A stretch of 64,000 nucleotides of DNA from Heterostelium multicystogenum (taxonomy: Eukaryota; Evosea; Eumycetozoa; Acytosteliales; Acytosteliaceae), in the NCBI GenBank assembly GCA_003667245.1, contig RCNN01000038.1, forward strand, positions 62,001 through 126,000, given 5' to 3'. How positions within the stretch are numbered: the first letter of the stretch is position 1; each line of letters begins with the position of its first letter. The notes below the pieces were generated by a model. The model was not told where the DNA came from. It searched no databases and saw nothing but the letters and a program-made list of their open reading frames with translations. This document shows positions 25,795-36,681 of the stretch, one piece after another. The position numbers and the translations under genes were made by a program.

Positions 25795-27538
25795 TTAGAA
25801 TCTTTGATTCTGTGAATATTTCATCAGTTGACTCTTAAAGTCGTCGACTGGTGTTGGTTGTAAAATTCTTGTTGTGGGCGATACGGATGTTGGAGTGAGA
25901 ACTGGTGATTCTGTTGGGGATGGTGTCTTTTTCTTGGTGATAGCAAGCGAGAATCTTCTTGATTTCTTACGTTCGTGACTTGATGTCGATGATGTTGATG
26001 ATACAGATCCAATGGGTGGCTGGTTGTTGTTATTGTTGTTGGTGTTGGGTGATGTCGAGAGCAGTGAGAGTGGAGGTGGTGATTTGTTAGAGGTAGATGA
26101 TGTGAGCGGTGATGAGAATGGTGAAGAAGGATTGTTGTTGATATCTTCAGTATCTTTGACACGGTCAAATATCTTATTTTTGAATCTATCCAACTCGATC
26201 TCATTGTTGTTATGGTTCGTTTGCTGTAGCTTCTGCTTGAGCGCATTCTTTTGTTGTGTTGTGATTTGTGGCTTCGATTCCTTCGGAGTTTGAATTTCAT
26301 CTGGTCTTGAAGTATGTACAGAGATGACGTCCTTCTCATCTATATGTTCATAGTTGCGACTGTTAATTCTATAATCTCTAATACTGAAGCTTGACAATGA
26401 AATTGTGAATCCAATCGAATCCAATATTGGGAACAATACAAATTCTGAAACAGCAATCACTATAATCAATATATCTACAAAGAAGAATGCATAATATAAT
26501 GCTTGTGTTTCCTATAAGGTGTAATGATATCCGGTTTAAAGTGAGGTTAATACCAGAGCTATAGTGATTGTTAGCCCGACTCATCTCATTCCAAAACATA
26601 CCTTTATATCGAGGAAGAATATCAAAATACGAGTTGCAAACTCCAATGGCAATAATAAAGTGAAGCACAATACAGATAGCTTGATTCTGCTTAGTAGATT
26701 CTTATTCATAAGCGATCTTGCGAATTTCCTTGATATCAATACTTTTGTTTTCCTAGGTTAGCGATGACATGATTATCTTTGTCAATCAAAATAGATAGAT
26801 AGTTACCAAAGAAGAATAAAAAGATGATAAAGAATATAGCAAATACAATAGTCGATATGATTGGTATTACACATTTTTTGGCTTGATCATCGTATGTGTT
26901 CCAAAATTGATTTGATGGCTTCTTTACATCAGATGCGGCTATAATAAGAATTGCAATATGAAGTACAATCACTGGGATTGTAACCAAAATCGATCGCTTT
27001 ATTACATAATAGTTTGGTTCATCTATATATAATGAACTTCTCTTAGGACTAAAGATTATTCTATTAGTAGATGATTACTGTGTTGATATGTATGGTATTA
27101 TTCCAGTTTGCATACCTTGTTTTTGATCTAAGAATAAATAGGAATACAACAAAAAACAAAGGTTCTGCACTGCCAACCGTGAAGAACAAATGTAAACTAC
27201 AAACATATTTATAGTAACGTGGACTCGAACCGAATAGTCCTCCATCTGAATACCACAGGAACTGATTTCCAAGTAGTAATGCAAGCTTTGATGATGATCA
27301 TCATTACATTGAATAGTATTAATACTTGATCTTGTTTCGGCATGAACATTGATTGATTCATTCTACTTACAATCCAAATGAATGCAGATCCACATATAAT
27401 CGATCTAACAATCCAATATCTGTTGAATTCCAAGTGTCGATATTTAGCTATAATATATATGACAGAGGCAAGAGCACACAGTACCAGTAGTGCAACGATA
27501 AACTCTATCCAACCCAATATCAGAATCCATCCTTCCAT
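25795..27538 (-). CDS. Seven-transmembrane receptor-like protein with long low-complexity tail
   Basis: About 490 residues. The start codon at 27536-27538 leads directly into a membrane helix (GWILILGWIEFIVALLVLCA). Introns at 27286-27370, 27061-27115 and about 26475-26601 are supported by donor/acceptor and branch sites. Further hydrophobic segments include the one before FTVGSAEPLFF, VTIPVIVLHIAILIIAA, CVIPIISTIVFAIFFIIFLF, a helix near 26640, and VIAVSEFVLFPILDSIGF. The remaining 200 or so residues are cytosolic, rich in Ser/Thr/Asn/Pro/Lys (KKKTPSPTESPVLTPTS), like a receptor tail with many phosphosites. The frame is disturbed around 26700-26760 and I could not settle the exact join. The topology resembles THH1/TOM1/TOM3-like or cAMP-receptor-like proteins; neither assignment is secure. 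Confidence 0.65.
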
Positions 27539-28622
27539 CGCTCCTTATTATCTGGAAAACAAGCTTGTTTTCCTTTCTTTCCTTTTACTTTTAAAAAATT
27601 AAGCAAACTTTAAATTTGTTTGCTTTGGTGTGGGGGTTGTGTTTGTTGTAAATACAATATTGGCAAGGTACAGTTTGGTATGGTATTGTGTTGACTTTGT
27701 TTTTCTTTTGGTTTTTATTTTGATTTCCAATCTAACTAAAGTTTATTCCACTACCTGCAAATATACTAACACTAAAATATATTATGTGTATATATAGAAT
27801 CAAACACGTATTCAATTCTATTCTATTTGTTTCTATTCTACTATTTTATTTGCTAAACTCTTCTATTCTTTAATACTAATGTACATATATAGTGGTAATA
27901 ATACTATTTAATTAATAATAATAATATATATATAAAATTAAAAAACACTTTTTAAATTTATAATTATAAGTATTATTTCTATTTCTATGAGTTGTTATTG
28001 TTGAATCTTAATAAGGCTTTGGAGTATTAAAATAAAAAAACAAAAATTAAACAACAGGTGAATGATTGCTTTATTTTCTTTCTTTATTTGAACACATCAA
28101 ATAAATAAATGATAAATGATAATTTAAAAAAGCGTACTGTAACAATCAATAAACACCGTTATTATTATTTTTGATCAAAATTTTAGTGTTGTTATTTTTA
28201 TTTTTATTTTTTTTTCATACAAAAAAACTATGAACCATAACCATTTTCATATAAAATAATGTAAATCTTTGCCGATTAGATTAAAAGGTAAAAATGTCAT
28301 GGGAAATTATTTTTTGCCTAGTCTCTGATAACCCATGTTGTGTCTTTTACATTTAAACGGTCTGTGGTCACAACAAAGAATGAGATCATATCCATTTTAA
28401 ATATATTAAATTAAATATATATTGATGTCATGTTCATTCTTATGAGTAACTAACATTTCAAGTCAGTCATGCTGAGTAGTAAAAGAAAAATGTCACAATG
28501 AATCAACTTAATTGCAAAAGTTAACTCTTTTTGAACAAAATTTTGAAGAAAACACAACTGATATATGAAGATGGTAATATGATATATACTAGTATAAATT
28601 TATTTGAAGGTTTGGGTTGTGT
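27539..28622. other. 1.1-kb tandem intergenic region
   Basis: AT-rich spacer upstream of the seven-TM gene and downstream of the APH-fold kinase (both minus). It includes repeated TATTCTA motifs near 27805-27870 and A/T runs. No gene is recognised. A weak C/D-box-like arrangement near 28422-28485 was considered and rejected. Confidence 0.4.
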
Positions 28623-29597
28623 TTAGAAGATATTTGCAGAGAAATTGGTCTCACCTGCAAAGAAATCGGTCATCTTTTTACAGAATACAGCCATTGGATG
28701 CTCTGGTGCCAGTTCTTTGAGTGCTTCACTACAGAAGCGTACATAGAGTTCACGACGGATAACAACCATTCTCTCAAGACGTGCTCTGTCTATTGGTCCT
28801 TCTATTGGTTCGTATCCCTCCAGGAGCCACTCGTGTATTGTTTGGCACTTACTTTCTCGGGTGCTGCCCCCATGGTTGATCCATGTTGCTCAAGTGTCAC
28901 TACACCCCAAATTGGTGCTGACAAGTCGTAGAGCATGTATCCATTTTGCAACTGATCCCAATCAAAACATGCATTGCATCTTGACATCTGGCTGCCAGAA
29001 ATAGTTGCTTGAGTTTACGTCACCATGAATTATACCAAAATGTTTTGGATCGGACTCCACTGCAAGGTCGCGTGGGTCTACGGGGTAGCTAGCCAAAATC
29101 GAGTTGTGGAGTGTCGACCAATGTCTGGCTTTCTTTGCGACATCTGGGTTCTCTTTAGCAAAGCTACGGGTCAGCTGGTGGAGTTTACCAAACCATTGGC
29201 CTAAGGCGACAACCATCTCTTTGTTGTGCATCCACTTCCAGTCTGTATATACAACGGGCTCACCCTTGGCGTGTTTGAACAAACAGATAACAATACATGG
29301 GTCTTCCATCAGGACAACAGCGTCTCCTGTAACATTGCTCTTGATAGCGGAACATACGTCGAGTCCCTTATTATCCAGATACTCAAGCAATCTGACCTCC
29401 AGTTCCGTTGGCTCAAACTCTAAGTTTTTTAGGATCTGGAGTGGCACGAAGGATATACTTTTCACCATCTTTTCCAGTGGCGGCATAAGTGTGATTCTGG
29501 CTGGACTTGAGGCAATCACCGACAGTGACACCCAATGCATCGAAGCAGTAGATTTCAATTTATCTGAATCAATTGCAATTGTTTCAAAAAGAGTCAT
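28623..29597 (-). CDS. Aminoglycoside phosphotransferase (APH)-fold small-molecule kinase
   Basis: About 325 residues of the APH/choline-kinase-like fold. The first ATG is at 29595-29597 (MTLFETIAID). Visible motifs: a hydrophobic N-lobe with VVLMEDPCIVICLF, the catalytic loop FGIIHGDVNSSNYFW (HGDxxxxN), and the metal-binding DWDQ followed by YDLSAPIWG. An extra A in 28964-28967 and an indel near 28830 break the frame. The C-terminal helices then run to EGPIDRARLERMVVIRREL and GETNFSANIF. The substrate cannot be told; homologues phosphorylate aminoglycosides, choline, homoserine or unknown metabolites. Confidence 0.75.
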
Positions 29598-30078
29598 TTC
29601 TATTATTATTTTTAAATTATTAATCAACTATTATTTGTACTTGTTTTTACAAAATTTAAATGATTTGAATGTCAGTCTGTATCTGTTTAAATACCACTAA
29701 AGAGATGTGATTTTTTGTCCAAAGATAGCGAGATTCTGGAAAAACAATTCATTTTGTAAAATTAGGAAAATCAAAGGAATTGCATATGCAAAGGAGTTCA
29801 TTGAAATTTTTGTTGATGTTCAAGTGTCATTTGACATATTAATCATTATAAATATGTTCATATTCTTTATACTTTATTTATAAAATGTGTATGATTTAGA
29901 CAGACATGAGTATCCCTATTGTGGTTGTTGATTGTTTTCTTTGGGTTATTACTTGATTCACACAACAGTGCGAGTTGGTAAATATAATATTATCTGATTG
30001 TTTTTCAATGTTTTTAATTACTATTAAATTTATTTATATTGTTTATTTTTATTTTTTTGGGGGGGTTTATTCATTAAT
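29598..30078. other. Tandem intergenic region
   Basis: A 481-bp AT-rich spacer between the APH-fold kinase start and the phosducin-like gene end. It carries a T/G homopolymer stretch with seven G near 30059-30065. No gene seen. Confidence 0.35.
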
Positions 30079-30979
30079 TTAATCGTCGGAGTAGTCATCA
30101 TCTGAATCTTCAATACGTGCACGATTTGAGTTGAGTGATCTGGTGGTGATGTTGGTTTTCTTTGGTGTTCTTGGATCTTCTTTCATTTCAGTTTTGACAG
30201 CACCACATCTTGATAACCACCACTCGATGTCCTTGGCATTGACATGATCACCATACATCTTAGCGAGGGTAATCATTTGATTGACAATCAATACCATTAA
30301 AGTAAACCAAGATAGTTGGCAAGTTTCTGTCTGGATAGTTGTGAATTGCTTCTTCCGATCTGATTCTAACAAACTTTGTTGCTTTATGTTTCTTGGCTAA
30401 TTCCTTTAATATCTCATTAACTAACTGACATTGAGGAATACTATATGAATCATGTCAAATAGATAGGATTATGATTAATACCAAGCAAAATATACATATC
30501 TCATGCACAAGCATATCATAAGACATACCCATTCTTAAATAGCAGTACAACAACGAAATAACCAGAGGTTTCAGTTACTTCACTCTTGTAGGCTGGCTCT
30601 GAAATTTCATATAATTCACCGAATTTATTCTTCTCAGCCTCTGCTTTCAATTTGTGCTATTCTTTTTTGTCTATATTATCATTATATGTATGCAATTGTC
30701 ATTGTTGTTGTTGATTAATAGGTTGATTCACCAAACAGATCCAATATTAGAACTGTCATACCTTAATTTCTCCAATACTTGTTCATCTTCATCATCTTCC
30801 ATCTCTTTCAAATCCTCTAGAGAAGCATTGTCGAGCTTCTCTTGTTTCTCTTTCTCATGAGCATATTGAGCGGCCTCTTGAATAAGATCGAACAACTCAT
30901 CCTCTGTCAACTTTTTTGGTGGAGCTTCTTTGTTGCCCAGCTTGATTTGAATATCATCCCATTCTGTTTCACCTGACAT
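30079..30979 (-). CDS. Phosducin-like protein 2/3 (thioredoxin-fold chaperone)
   Basis: About 240 residues. The acidic N-terminus starts MSGETEWDDIQIKLGN and continues with the conserved DELFDLIQEAAQ and EDEQVLEKLR, typical of PhLP2/PhLP3 (PDCL2/PDCL3). After introns at 30671-30761 and 30441-30528 comes the thioredoxin-like core (KNKFGELYEISEPAYKSEVT; SGYFVVVLLFKNGIPQC; ATKFVRIRSEEAIHNYPD; PTILVYFNG). The acidic end is RARIEDSDDDYSDD. Family members help the CCT chaperonin fold actin, tubulin and other substrates; an effect on Gβγ is doubtful for this subgroup. The frame breaks near 30653 (an extra A) and near 30300. Confidence 0.87.
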
Positions 30980-31624
30980 CTTTCTTTCTTTCTTTCTTTA
31001 CAACTTTAACAAATACAATACAATACAATATAACTTAATATAATCTAATAAGTTCTTAAAACAATGAAAAATCTAGAAAGTCATTTTATTTTTAAAAACT
31101 AGTTAGCTTAACACCACCTGTACCATTTTAAAATACTAATTTTATTTTGAAATTTTCTAGTTATCTTTGTGGTATTTCTATCTGCCATCAAAGATAACTT
31201 CAGTTAACTAATAGTTATATAAACTATAACTGATGAACATTAATAACATTAATATCACTAAAATCAAGATACATACTGTACTTTCACTCTCAATTATAAT
31301 AAAGTGAAGTGAAGAATCAACCAAAGTAGATTAATTAAATTATAATTTACATATATTGTATATGTATATGTATATGTATATTGATATTGTAGACAATACA
31401 AGACAAGTCAAGTACTTGACTAAGACAATTGTTCAAATAAATTAACTTTTCACAAGTGAGTGAATGAACTATCTGTTTTTTCTTAGAAAAACTTATTGAA
31501 TCTATCTTTGTTGTTGTGTGTGTTTTCATTTTCATTTTGTGTGTGTTTAATTAAATATATTCATGTTATAACAAGTTTAGATCTTTAGATTAATATTAGA
31601 TATATATAGCTGTTTTTTATTTAG
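30980..31624. promoter_or_regulatory. Divergent intergenic region
   Basis: This 645-bp AT-rich gap separates the starts of the phosducin-like (minus) and FIGNL1 (plus) genes. It contains (CTTT)n just upstream of the phosducin-like ATG and (TATATG)n near 31352-31380. Promoters for both genes must lie here; no element is identified. Confidence 0.4.
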
Positions 31625-33686
31625 ATGGATTGGAATAATAATAATGTTAATCATTATTTCGATATACAATGTAATACATTCTTGGGGTTGCACTACTTTC
31701 AGCAGAATCAACTCAAGTTGGACCGACTGATCAACCAAAGAGAACAAGCTGCCTCACTTGGTGCTTGTGACAGCAATAGCTATGGAAGTGGCACTCATGA
31801 CTACACCGATGAGATTATATCGATGTTGATGATACAGGTCGATCATTTGCGGTGTTTGTTGGCCACTTGCGATATGAGAGACTGCTACAATCCACCCACT
31901 TCACAAACGATACCGATATCGAATATAATAAACACCAACCAGATCCAATTGAACAAAGACTCAATTAGAAATAATGTAAATAGGAATGTGACTAGATTAA
32001 TGCTGAAGAAATACAATGCAATGCTCGATGCTGAAATCATCAGGAAACAGGAGAAATCTCTCCAATCACTGAGTGTACAGCCTTTGATGTATTCAATAGA
32101 AAACAACTTTAGGTCATTTGATATCGATCAGGTTTCACAAACACTGAGTGAGATCGATAGGCGGTTCAATGACAGACCGATCCCAACTCCAATGCCTCCC
32201 CAGCCACCACCACAGACACAACAGCCACAGCCACAAACTCAGATACCGATTGTCACATCGGCTCCACAATCAATTAGAACATCATTCGGAAACGAAGATG
32301 AATCCAATAGATATCAAACCAAACAACAAACAAACAGAGCACCTCCTCTTTCAAAACCAACATTTACGACCCCGGCACAAAGTAAGGCCCCAACAAGCGG
32401 CACAAAGACACAGATAGATTTGGATGATGAAATGGATACAACGCCTGAGAATGCATTTAAATCGGCGAAGGAGCAGTATATTTTTAGATCAGGAAGAAGA
32501 AAAATAAACTTAATGGTGGAAATGCGCCAAGAGAGCTGCGCCCAATGCACCGAAACCAAGTGCTGGCAAGGTGGCGATTGGAAAGAGAAAAGGCTTTATT
32601 TCACCCGTTAAAAGAGATGAGGAGGAGGAAGAACCGGTTGTAGAACAAACCCAAGAAGATTACAAAAGCAAAACCAACTACACAAGGAAGCGGTGGCTCA
32701 GGAGGAAGCAGTGCCGCTGCCAAGAATGACGAAACAAACCCTGGTGGAATTGATAATGTCAATGGAGTGCCACTAGATGACGAAAGATTGAGAAATGTTG
32801 AGCCAAGAATGTTGGAATTGATATGCAATGAAATCTTGGACAAAAAGCTTTCAGTGTCGTGGGACGATATCGCTGGCTTGGAAGGTGTCAAGAAGCAGAT
32901 CAAAGAGTTGGCCACATATCCGTTGCTCAGACCCGATATTTTTAAAGGTCTGCGTAATCCACCGAAAGGTCTCTTACTTTTTTGGTCCGCCCGGAACTGG
33001 TAAGACAATGATTGGACGTGCCATTGCGAGCGGTGTCAATGCTACTTTCTTCAGTATTTTCAGCAAGTTCACTCACCAGCAAGTGGATTGGTGACGGAGA
33101 GAAAATGGTGAGGGCACTTTTTGCTGTGGCCAGGTGCTATTTGCCGTCAGTTATCTTTATAGACGAAATCGATTCACTCTTGACACAGAGAACAGATGGA
33201 GAAAATGAAGCATCACGTAGAATAAAGACAGAGTTTTTGGTGCAGTGGGACGGTGTTGCGACTAACTCTGCCGATCGTATGTTGCTGGTAGGTGCTACTA
33301 ATCGTCCAGAAGAACTGGATGAGGCGGCAAGACGTCGTTTGGTGAAGAGACTCTACATACCTCTGCCTGAAAAAATTGCTCGCTACCAACTAGTCAAGCA
33401 ACTTCTCTCCACAGAAGATAAGGACATGTCTGAGGAGGACTACAACGAAGTGGCGGAGCTAACGGATGGATACTCTGGTTCTGACATGAAGGCTCTCTGT
33501 ACTGAGGCTGCCATGATTCCCATCAGAGGAGACATTGATATTCTTAATGCAACCACTGACGCAATCCGACCAATTGCTCTCTGTGACTTCAAGGCTGCAC
33601 TCTCATCAATGAAGCCCAGTGTTGCCCAAAGTGAACTTAAAAACTATCTCGAATGGAATAAACAATTTGGAGGTGCAACCTCTTAA
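31625..33686 (+). CDS. Fidgetin-like 1 (FIGNL1) AAA ATPase
   Basis: About 685 residues. An N-terminal helical region ([21 protein letters not shown]) and a Pro/Gln/Thr-rich linker lead to the AAA module. That module starts [17 protein letters not shown] and [17 protein letters not shown]. Walker A is GPPGTGKT (broken by an extra T in 32978-32983), and Walker B is [30 protein letters not shown] and the C-terminal VPS4-type helix ([20 protein letters not shown]) match FIGNL1 closely. FIGNL1 proteins are hexameric ATPases acting on RAD51 filaments and, in some cases, on microtubules. A second extra T in 33057-33060 shifts the frame within [13 protein letters not shown]. One or two further breaks lie in the linker near 32520-32700. 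Convergent with ferrochelatase, 56 bp apart. Confidence 0.9.
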
Positions 33687-33742
33687 TCTAAATCACTCAT
33701 TCATTTGTATAACGATATCAATAGAGGTGTAGTATCTATTTA

Positions 33743-34968
33743 TTAGTTTGTTGCTGGCTCAGCGATTGGGTTTCTAATAGTTCTACAATAATCACCAGTT
33801 TCATCTATACATCCTGGGCATTTGAGTTTATATTGATTGCAATGTTGAATTGATTTTCCAGACTTCATGTGTTGGTGGACAATGTCGGCGAGTGCGGATA
33901 TCAATTTGGGATCGTCATTTAGTGATTCGCTACGGAGGAGGATCTTCATTCCTTCTCCTTCGCTAAATGCTGAAGCTCAATGTCTATCTCGGAAAGTGTT
34001 TCAATGTGGTCAGATGTAAAGGCAATTGGAACTATAATGGCATTTCTGCCGGCCTTGGCCAGTCTTTCAAATGGTGTCCGATGTCTTTGGAACAAGCCAG
34101 GGCAATGGCCCTACTTTTGACTGCCAGCACAGCATGTGTTGGGGTGCATTCTCACCACCGAGCTTGTTGATCACTGCAGCAACAGTTGCTGCGACTTCGT
34201 TTGAATATGGATCACCACGCTCGATTGTTTCTCATGGGCAGAGAGTGAGCACTGAACACGATGACAGGCTCAGTATTATCACCAATCTTGTTTGCTTCAA
34301 CTTTGTAACGCTCCAAAGCAGCCTTGATTTTGCTGGCAACAGCATCGATGAATCCGTCATGTAAATGCCAACGATCGATAATCGACCACTGGAATGATTT
34401 CTCCATGCCTTTCGACTCGAGTGCTTTCCACAAGTTATTCAAGCTGGATCCTGTTGTTGTGCACGAGAAGTGAGGATACTGAGTGAAGGCGATTGCACGT
34501 TCGACTCCGTCGCTCTTCATTGAGTCGAGTGCTTCATCGATCAGAGGGTCGGCATAACGGAAGCCAATATAGAATTTATGGGGTGCTGTTGTCGGTGAGA
34601 TACGATCAAGCTGCAAAGCCATAGCTGCACCCTGTTTCTCAGTCCACATACGGATCGGACTGCCACCGCCGATTGCTTCGTAAAGCTTTCTTACAGCAGG
34701 GGAACGTCGCTTAGCAATGAACTTACCAGCCCACTTTTGGAACGGTAATTTAAATATATCACGATCACTAAACAATCTAGTCAGGAATGGCTCAAACATC
34801 CTCTGGCTTAGCAGGACCACCAAGATTCAGCATGACAATAGCTGTCTTTGGCTTAGCACTACTACTCGTGCACTATCATTGCTTTTATATCTAATCCAAG
34901 TTGTCGAACCAACAACAGACTTACTCAGTTTGATATTGATTCTTTATGATGCTGAATGATTTTAACAT
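33743..34968 (-). CDS. hemH: Ferrochelatase, mitochondrial
   Basis: About 405 residues. The ATG at 34966-34968 opens a basic, hydroxylated leader that looks like a mitochondrial targeting peptide. The catalytic body begins KTAIVMLNLGGPAKPEDV and continues with GGGSPIRMWTEKQG, IGFRYADPLIDEAL, AIAFTQYPHFSCTTTGS, IVFSAHSLPM and GDPYSNEVAATVAAVI. Ferrochelatase inserts Fe2+ into protoporphyrin IX, the last step of haem synthesis. The C-terminus has CPGCIDETGDYC, which corresponds to the Cys cluster that binds [2Fe-2S] in animal ferrochelatases. An extra A in 34794-34796 (PEDVEPFL), an indel near 34232 and one or two others break the frame. It is divergent from coproporphyrinogen oxidase. Confidence 0.93.
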
Positions 34969-35424
34969 TTCTATAATAATATATATCTGCTGAACTTCCT
35001 ATCTTCCTGCTATCCTTCCTTCTTTGACTTAATATTAATACTAAATTAAATAAGAATGCAAATAAAAGATTTAAATCGAGTCAGTGCAATCCTGTGATTC
35101 ACCCTTGAAAATAAATGCCAAATGAAATTTAAAACATGATCGTAGTTGTAATCTTCGTTTTTGTGTGAAATTCATTGGTGTTCGATTTGGACCAGAATGC
35201 ACAGAGGACAGACACATATGATGACACAATTTCGACATGAATGTTGTAGTTTTTATTTTTGTTGAAGCAACAATTATGAGGACAGATTTAGATTTTATAA
35301 ATTTAAATGAGCGTTCAGCAGATTTCATTCACCTTCATCGTTGTTATCAGCATCATCATTCATTCAATATTGCATTATTTCATATATCTCTCTGAAGAAA
35401 ATAGATAATCCAGAGCCGATAGAA
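34969..35424. promoter_or_regulatory. Shared upstream region of two haem-synthesis genes
   Basis: These 456 bp lie between the start codons of ferrochelatase (minus) and coproporphyrinogen oxidase (plus). The arrangement would allow a bidirectional promoter co-regulating two late haem steps. A short minus-strand frame (35071-35328) occupies part of it. No binding site can be named from sequence alone. Confidence 0.5.
35071..35328 (-). CDS. Small basic hypothetical protein (85 aa), doubtful
   Basis: An ATG-initiated frame of 85 codons, rich in Lys/Arg/Ser (MKSAERSFKFIKSKSVLIIV; TPMNFTQKRRLQLRSCFKF). Its base composition is less AT-biased than the surrounding spacer, which is the only sign that it may be real. 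No domain is recognised. It ends about 100 bp upstream of the ferrochelatase ATG on the same strand, so it could also be part of a leader or an old exon. Confidence 0.25.
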   Translation of the reverse strand: MKSAERSFKFIKSKSVLIIVASTKIKTTTFMSKLCHHMCLSSVHSGPNRTPMNFTQKRRLQLRSCFKFHLAFIFKGESQDCTDSI

Positions 35425-36408
35425 ATGGACGACCAGATTGTAAATGTGGAAGAGATCAAGAATGGTTTCAGAACTATTCAGGACAATATCTGTAACTACT
35501 TGGTAGAGCAAACCAAACAGGAATATCTCGAGGACCTCTGGGACTACCATAAAGGAAAGGGTGGAGGTATCACCCGTGTCTGGGAGGGTGAGAATCCAGA
35601 GGGCTTCTTTGTTGCCCCTGAATCAGAACGTAGATACGATGTTTTGGAAAAGGGTGGTGTCAACTTCAGTTGCATTGAAGGTGATAACTTGCCATCAGCT
35701 GCTGCCACTCAGTTTAATATCTCCCCAACTACACCATACGTTGCCACCGGTGTCAGTCTTGTGCTCCACTCCTATAGTCCACGTGTCCCAACTATCCACA
35801 TGAATGTCCGTTACTTCCAGGCAGGCTCAACATGGTGGTTTGGTGGAGGAATCGATGTGACTCCCGTCTATCCCAACTTGAACCAAGTTATCAACTACCA
35901 TCGTAAGCTCAAGGAAATCTGCGACCAATATGGATCCGAGGAAAACGGAACAACCTACGCAAAAGGAAAGGCAGAGTGCGACACCTATTTCCACTTGAAG
36001 CATCGTAATGAAACCAGAGGTGTAGGTGGATTGTTCTACGACCACATCAGAGGCGATAGCAGCGAGGCTGCCAAGCGCAAGGCATGGCGTTTCATCGAAG
36101 CCCTTGGACTGGCATTCGTCAGCCTATACAAGCCATTCTTGGAGGAGAACATTTCCCTTCCATACACAGTGGAACAACGAGAGTTCCAATTATACCGTCG
36201 TTCACGTTACGTAGAATTCAACCTCCTTTTTGACCGTGGAACCAAGTTTGGTATTCAATCCGAAGGTCGTATCGAGTCGATCTTCATGTCACTACCAGCC
36301 GTTGCCAAATGGAAATACAACTACAAACCACAACCCAACACACCCGAGAGTGAGCTCACCGACTTCTTCCTAAAAGCTCAAGATTGGCTCTCAATGACCC
36401 AACAATAA
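35425..36408 (+). CDS. Coproporphyrinogen III oxidase (oxygen-dependent)
   Basis: Uninterrupted protein of 327 residues from the ATG at 35425 (MDDQIVNVEE). Conserved stretches: GGGITRVWEGE, FEKGGVN-like VLEKGGVNFSCIEGDNLP, HSYSPRVPTIHMNVRYFQ, WWFGGGIDVTPVYP, RGVGGLFYDHI and YRRSRYVEFNLLFDRGTKFG ending RIESIFMSLP. This is the HemF/CPOX family: oxygen-dependent decarboxylation of coproporphyrinogen III to protoporphyrinogen IX, two steps before ferrochelatase. The frame is open upstream with no ATG, and no clear mitochondrial leader precedes the chosen start, so the enzyme may be cytosolic as in yeast. One of the few intact genes in the window. Confidence 0.95.
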   Translation: MDDQIVNVEEIKNGFRTIQDNICNYLVEQTKQEYLEDLWDYHKGKGGGITRVWEGENPEGFFVAPESERRYDVLEKGGVNFSCIEGDNLPSAAATQFNISPTTPYVATGVSLVLHSYSPRVPTIHMNVRYFQAGSTWWFGGGIDVTPVYPNLNQVINYHRKLKEICDQYGSEENGTTYAKGKAECDTYFHLKHRNETRGVGGLFYDHIRGDSSEAAKRKAWRFIEALGLAFVSLYKPFLEENISLPYTVEQREFQLYRRSRYVEFNLLFDRGTKFGIQSEGRIESIFMSLPAVAKWKYNYKPQPNTPESELTDFFLKAQDWLSMTQQ

Positions 36409-36681
36409 CACAACAACTTTGATACAATACTAATTCAATCAACCGATAGTAATCGATCTTATATGTATTATCAACAACAACAACATCATCATCATCATAT
36501 ATGTAAATTTAAATTTAAACAAATAATAAATATTTTTTTTTGAAAAAACGAATAAAGATGTATTTCTTATCTTTTTTGCAAACTTGCTGTGGGGCATTAG
36601 TTTTTTGGTGAGTTGTTAATGTAGGTTTTTTCAGTCGAAAGATATATTACCCAACTAGCTAGGAAAGGATTAGACACAGAG

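Noticed and set aside
27220..27245. tRNA B-box-like GGTTCGAGTCC on the minus strand
   Set aside because: It lies in coding sequence of the seven-TM gene and has no matching T-stem or acceptor stem.
28422..28485. C/D-box snoRNA-like arrangement (TGATGTC then CTGAG)
   Set aside because: The C box is imperfect, no terminal stem or guide complementarity is evident, and such motifs are frequent by chance.
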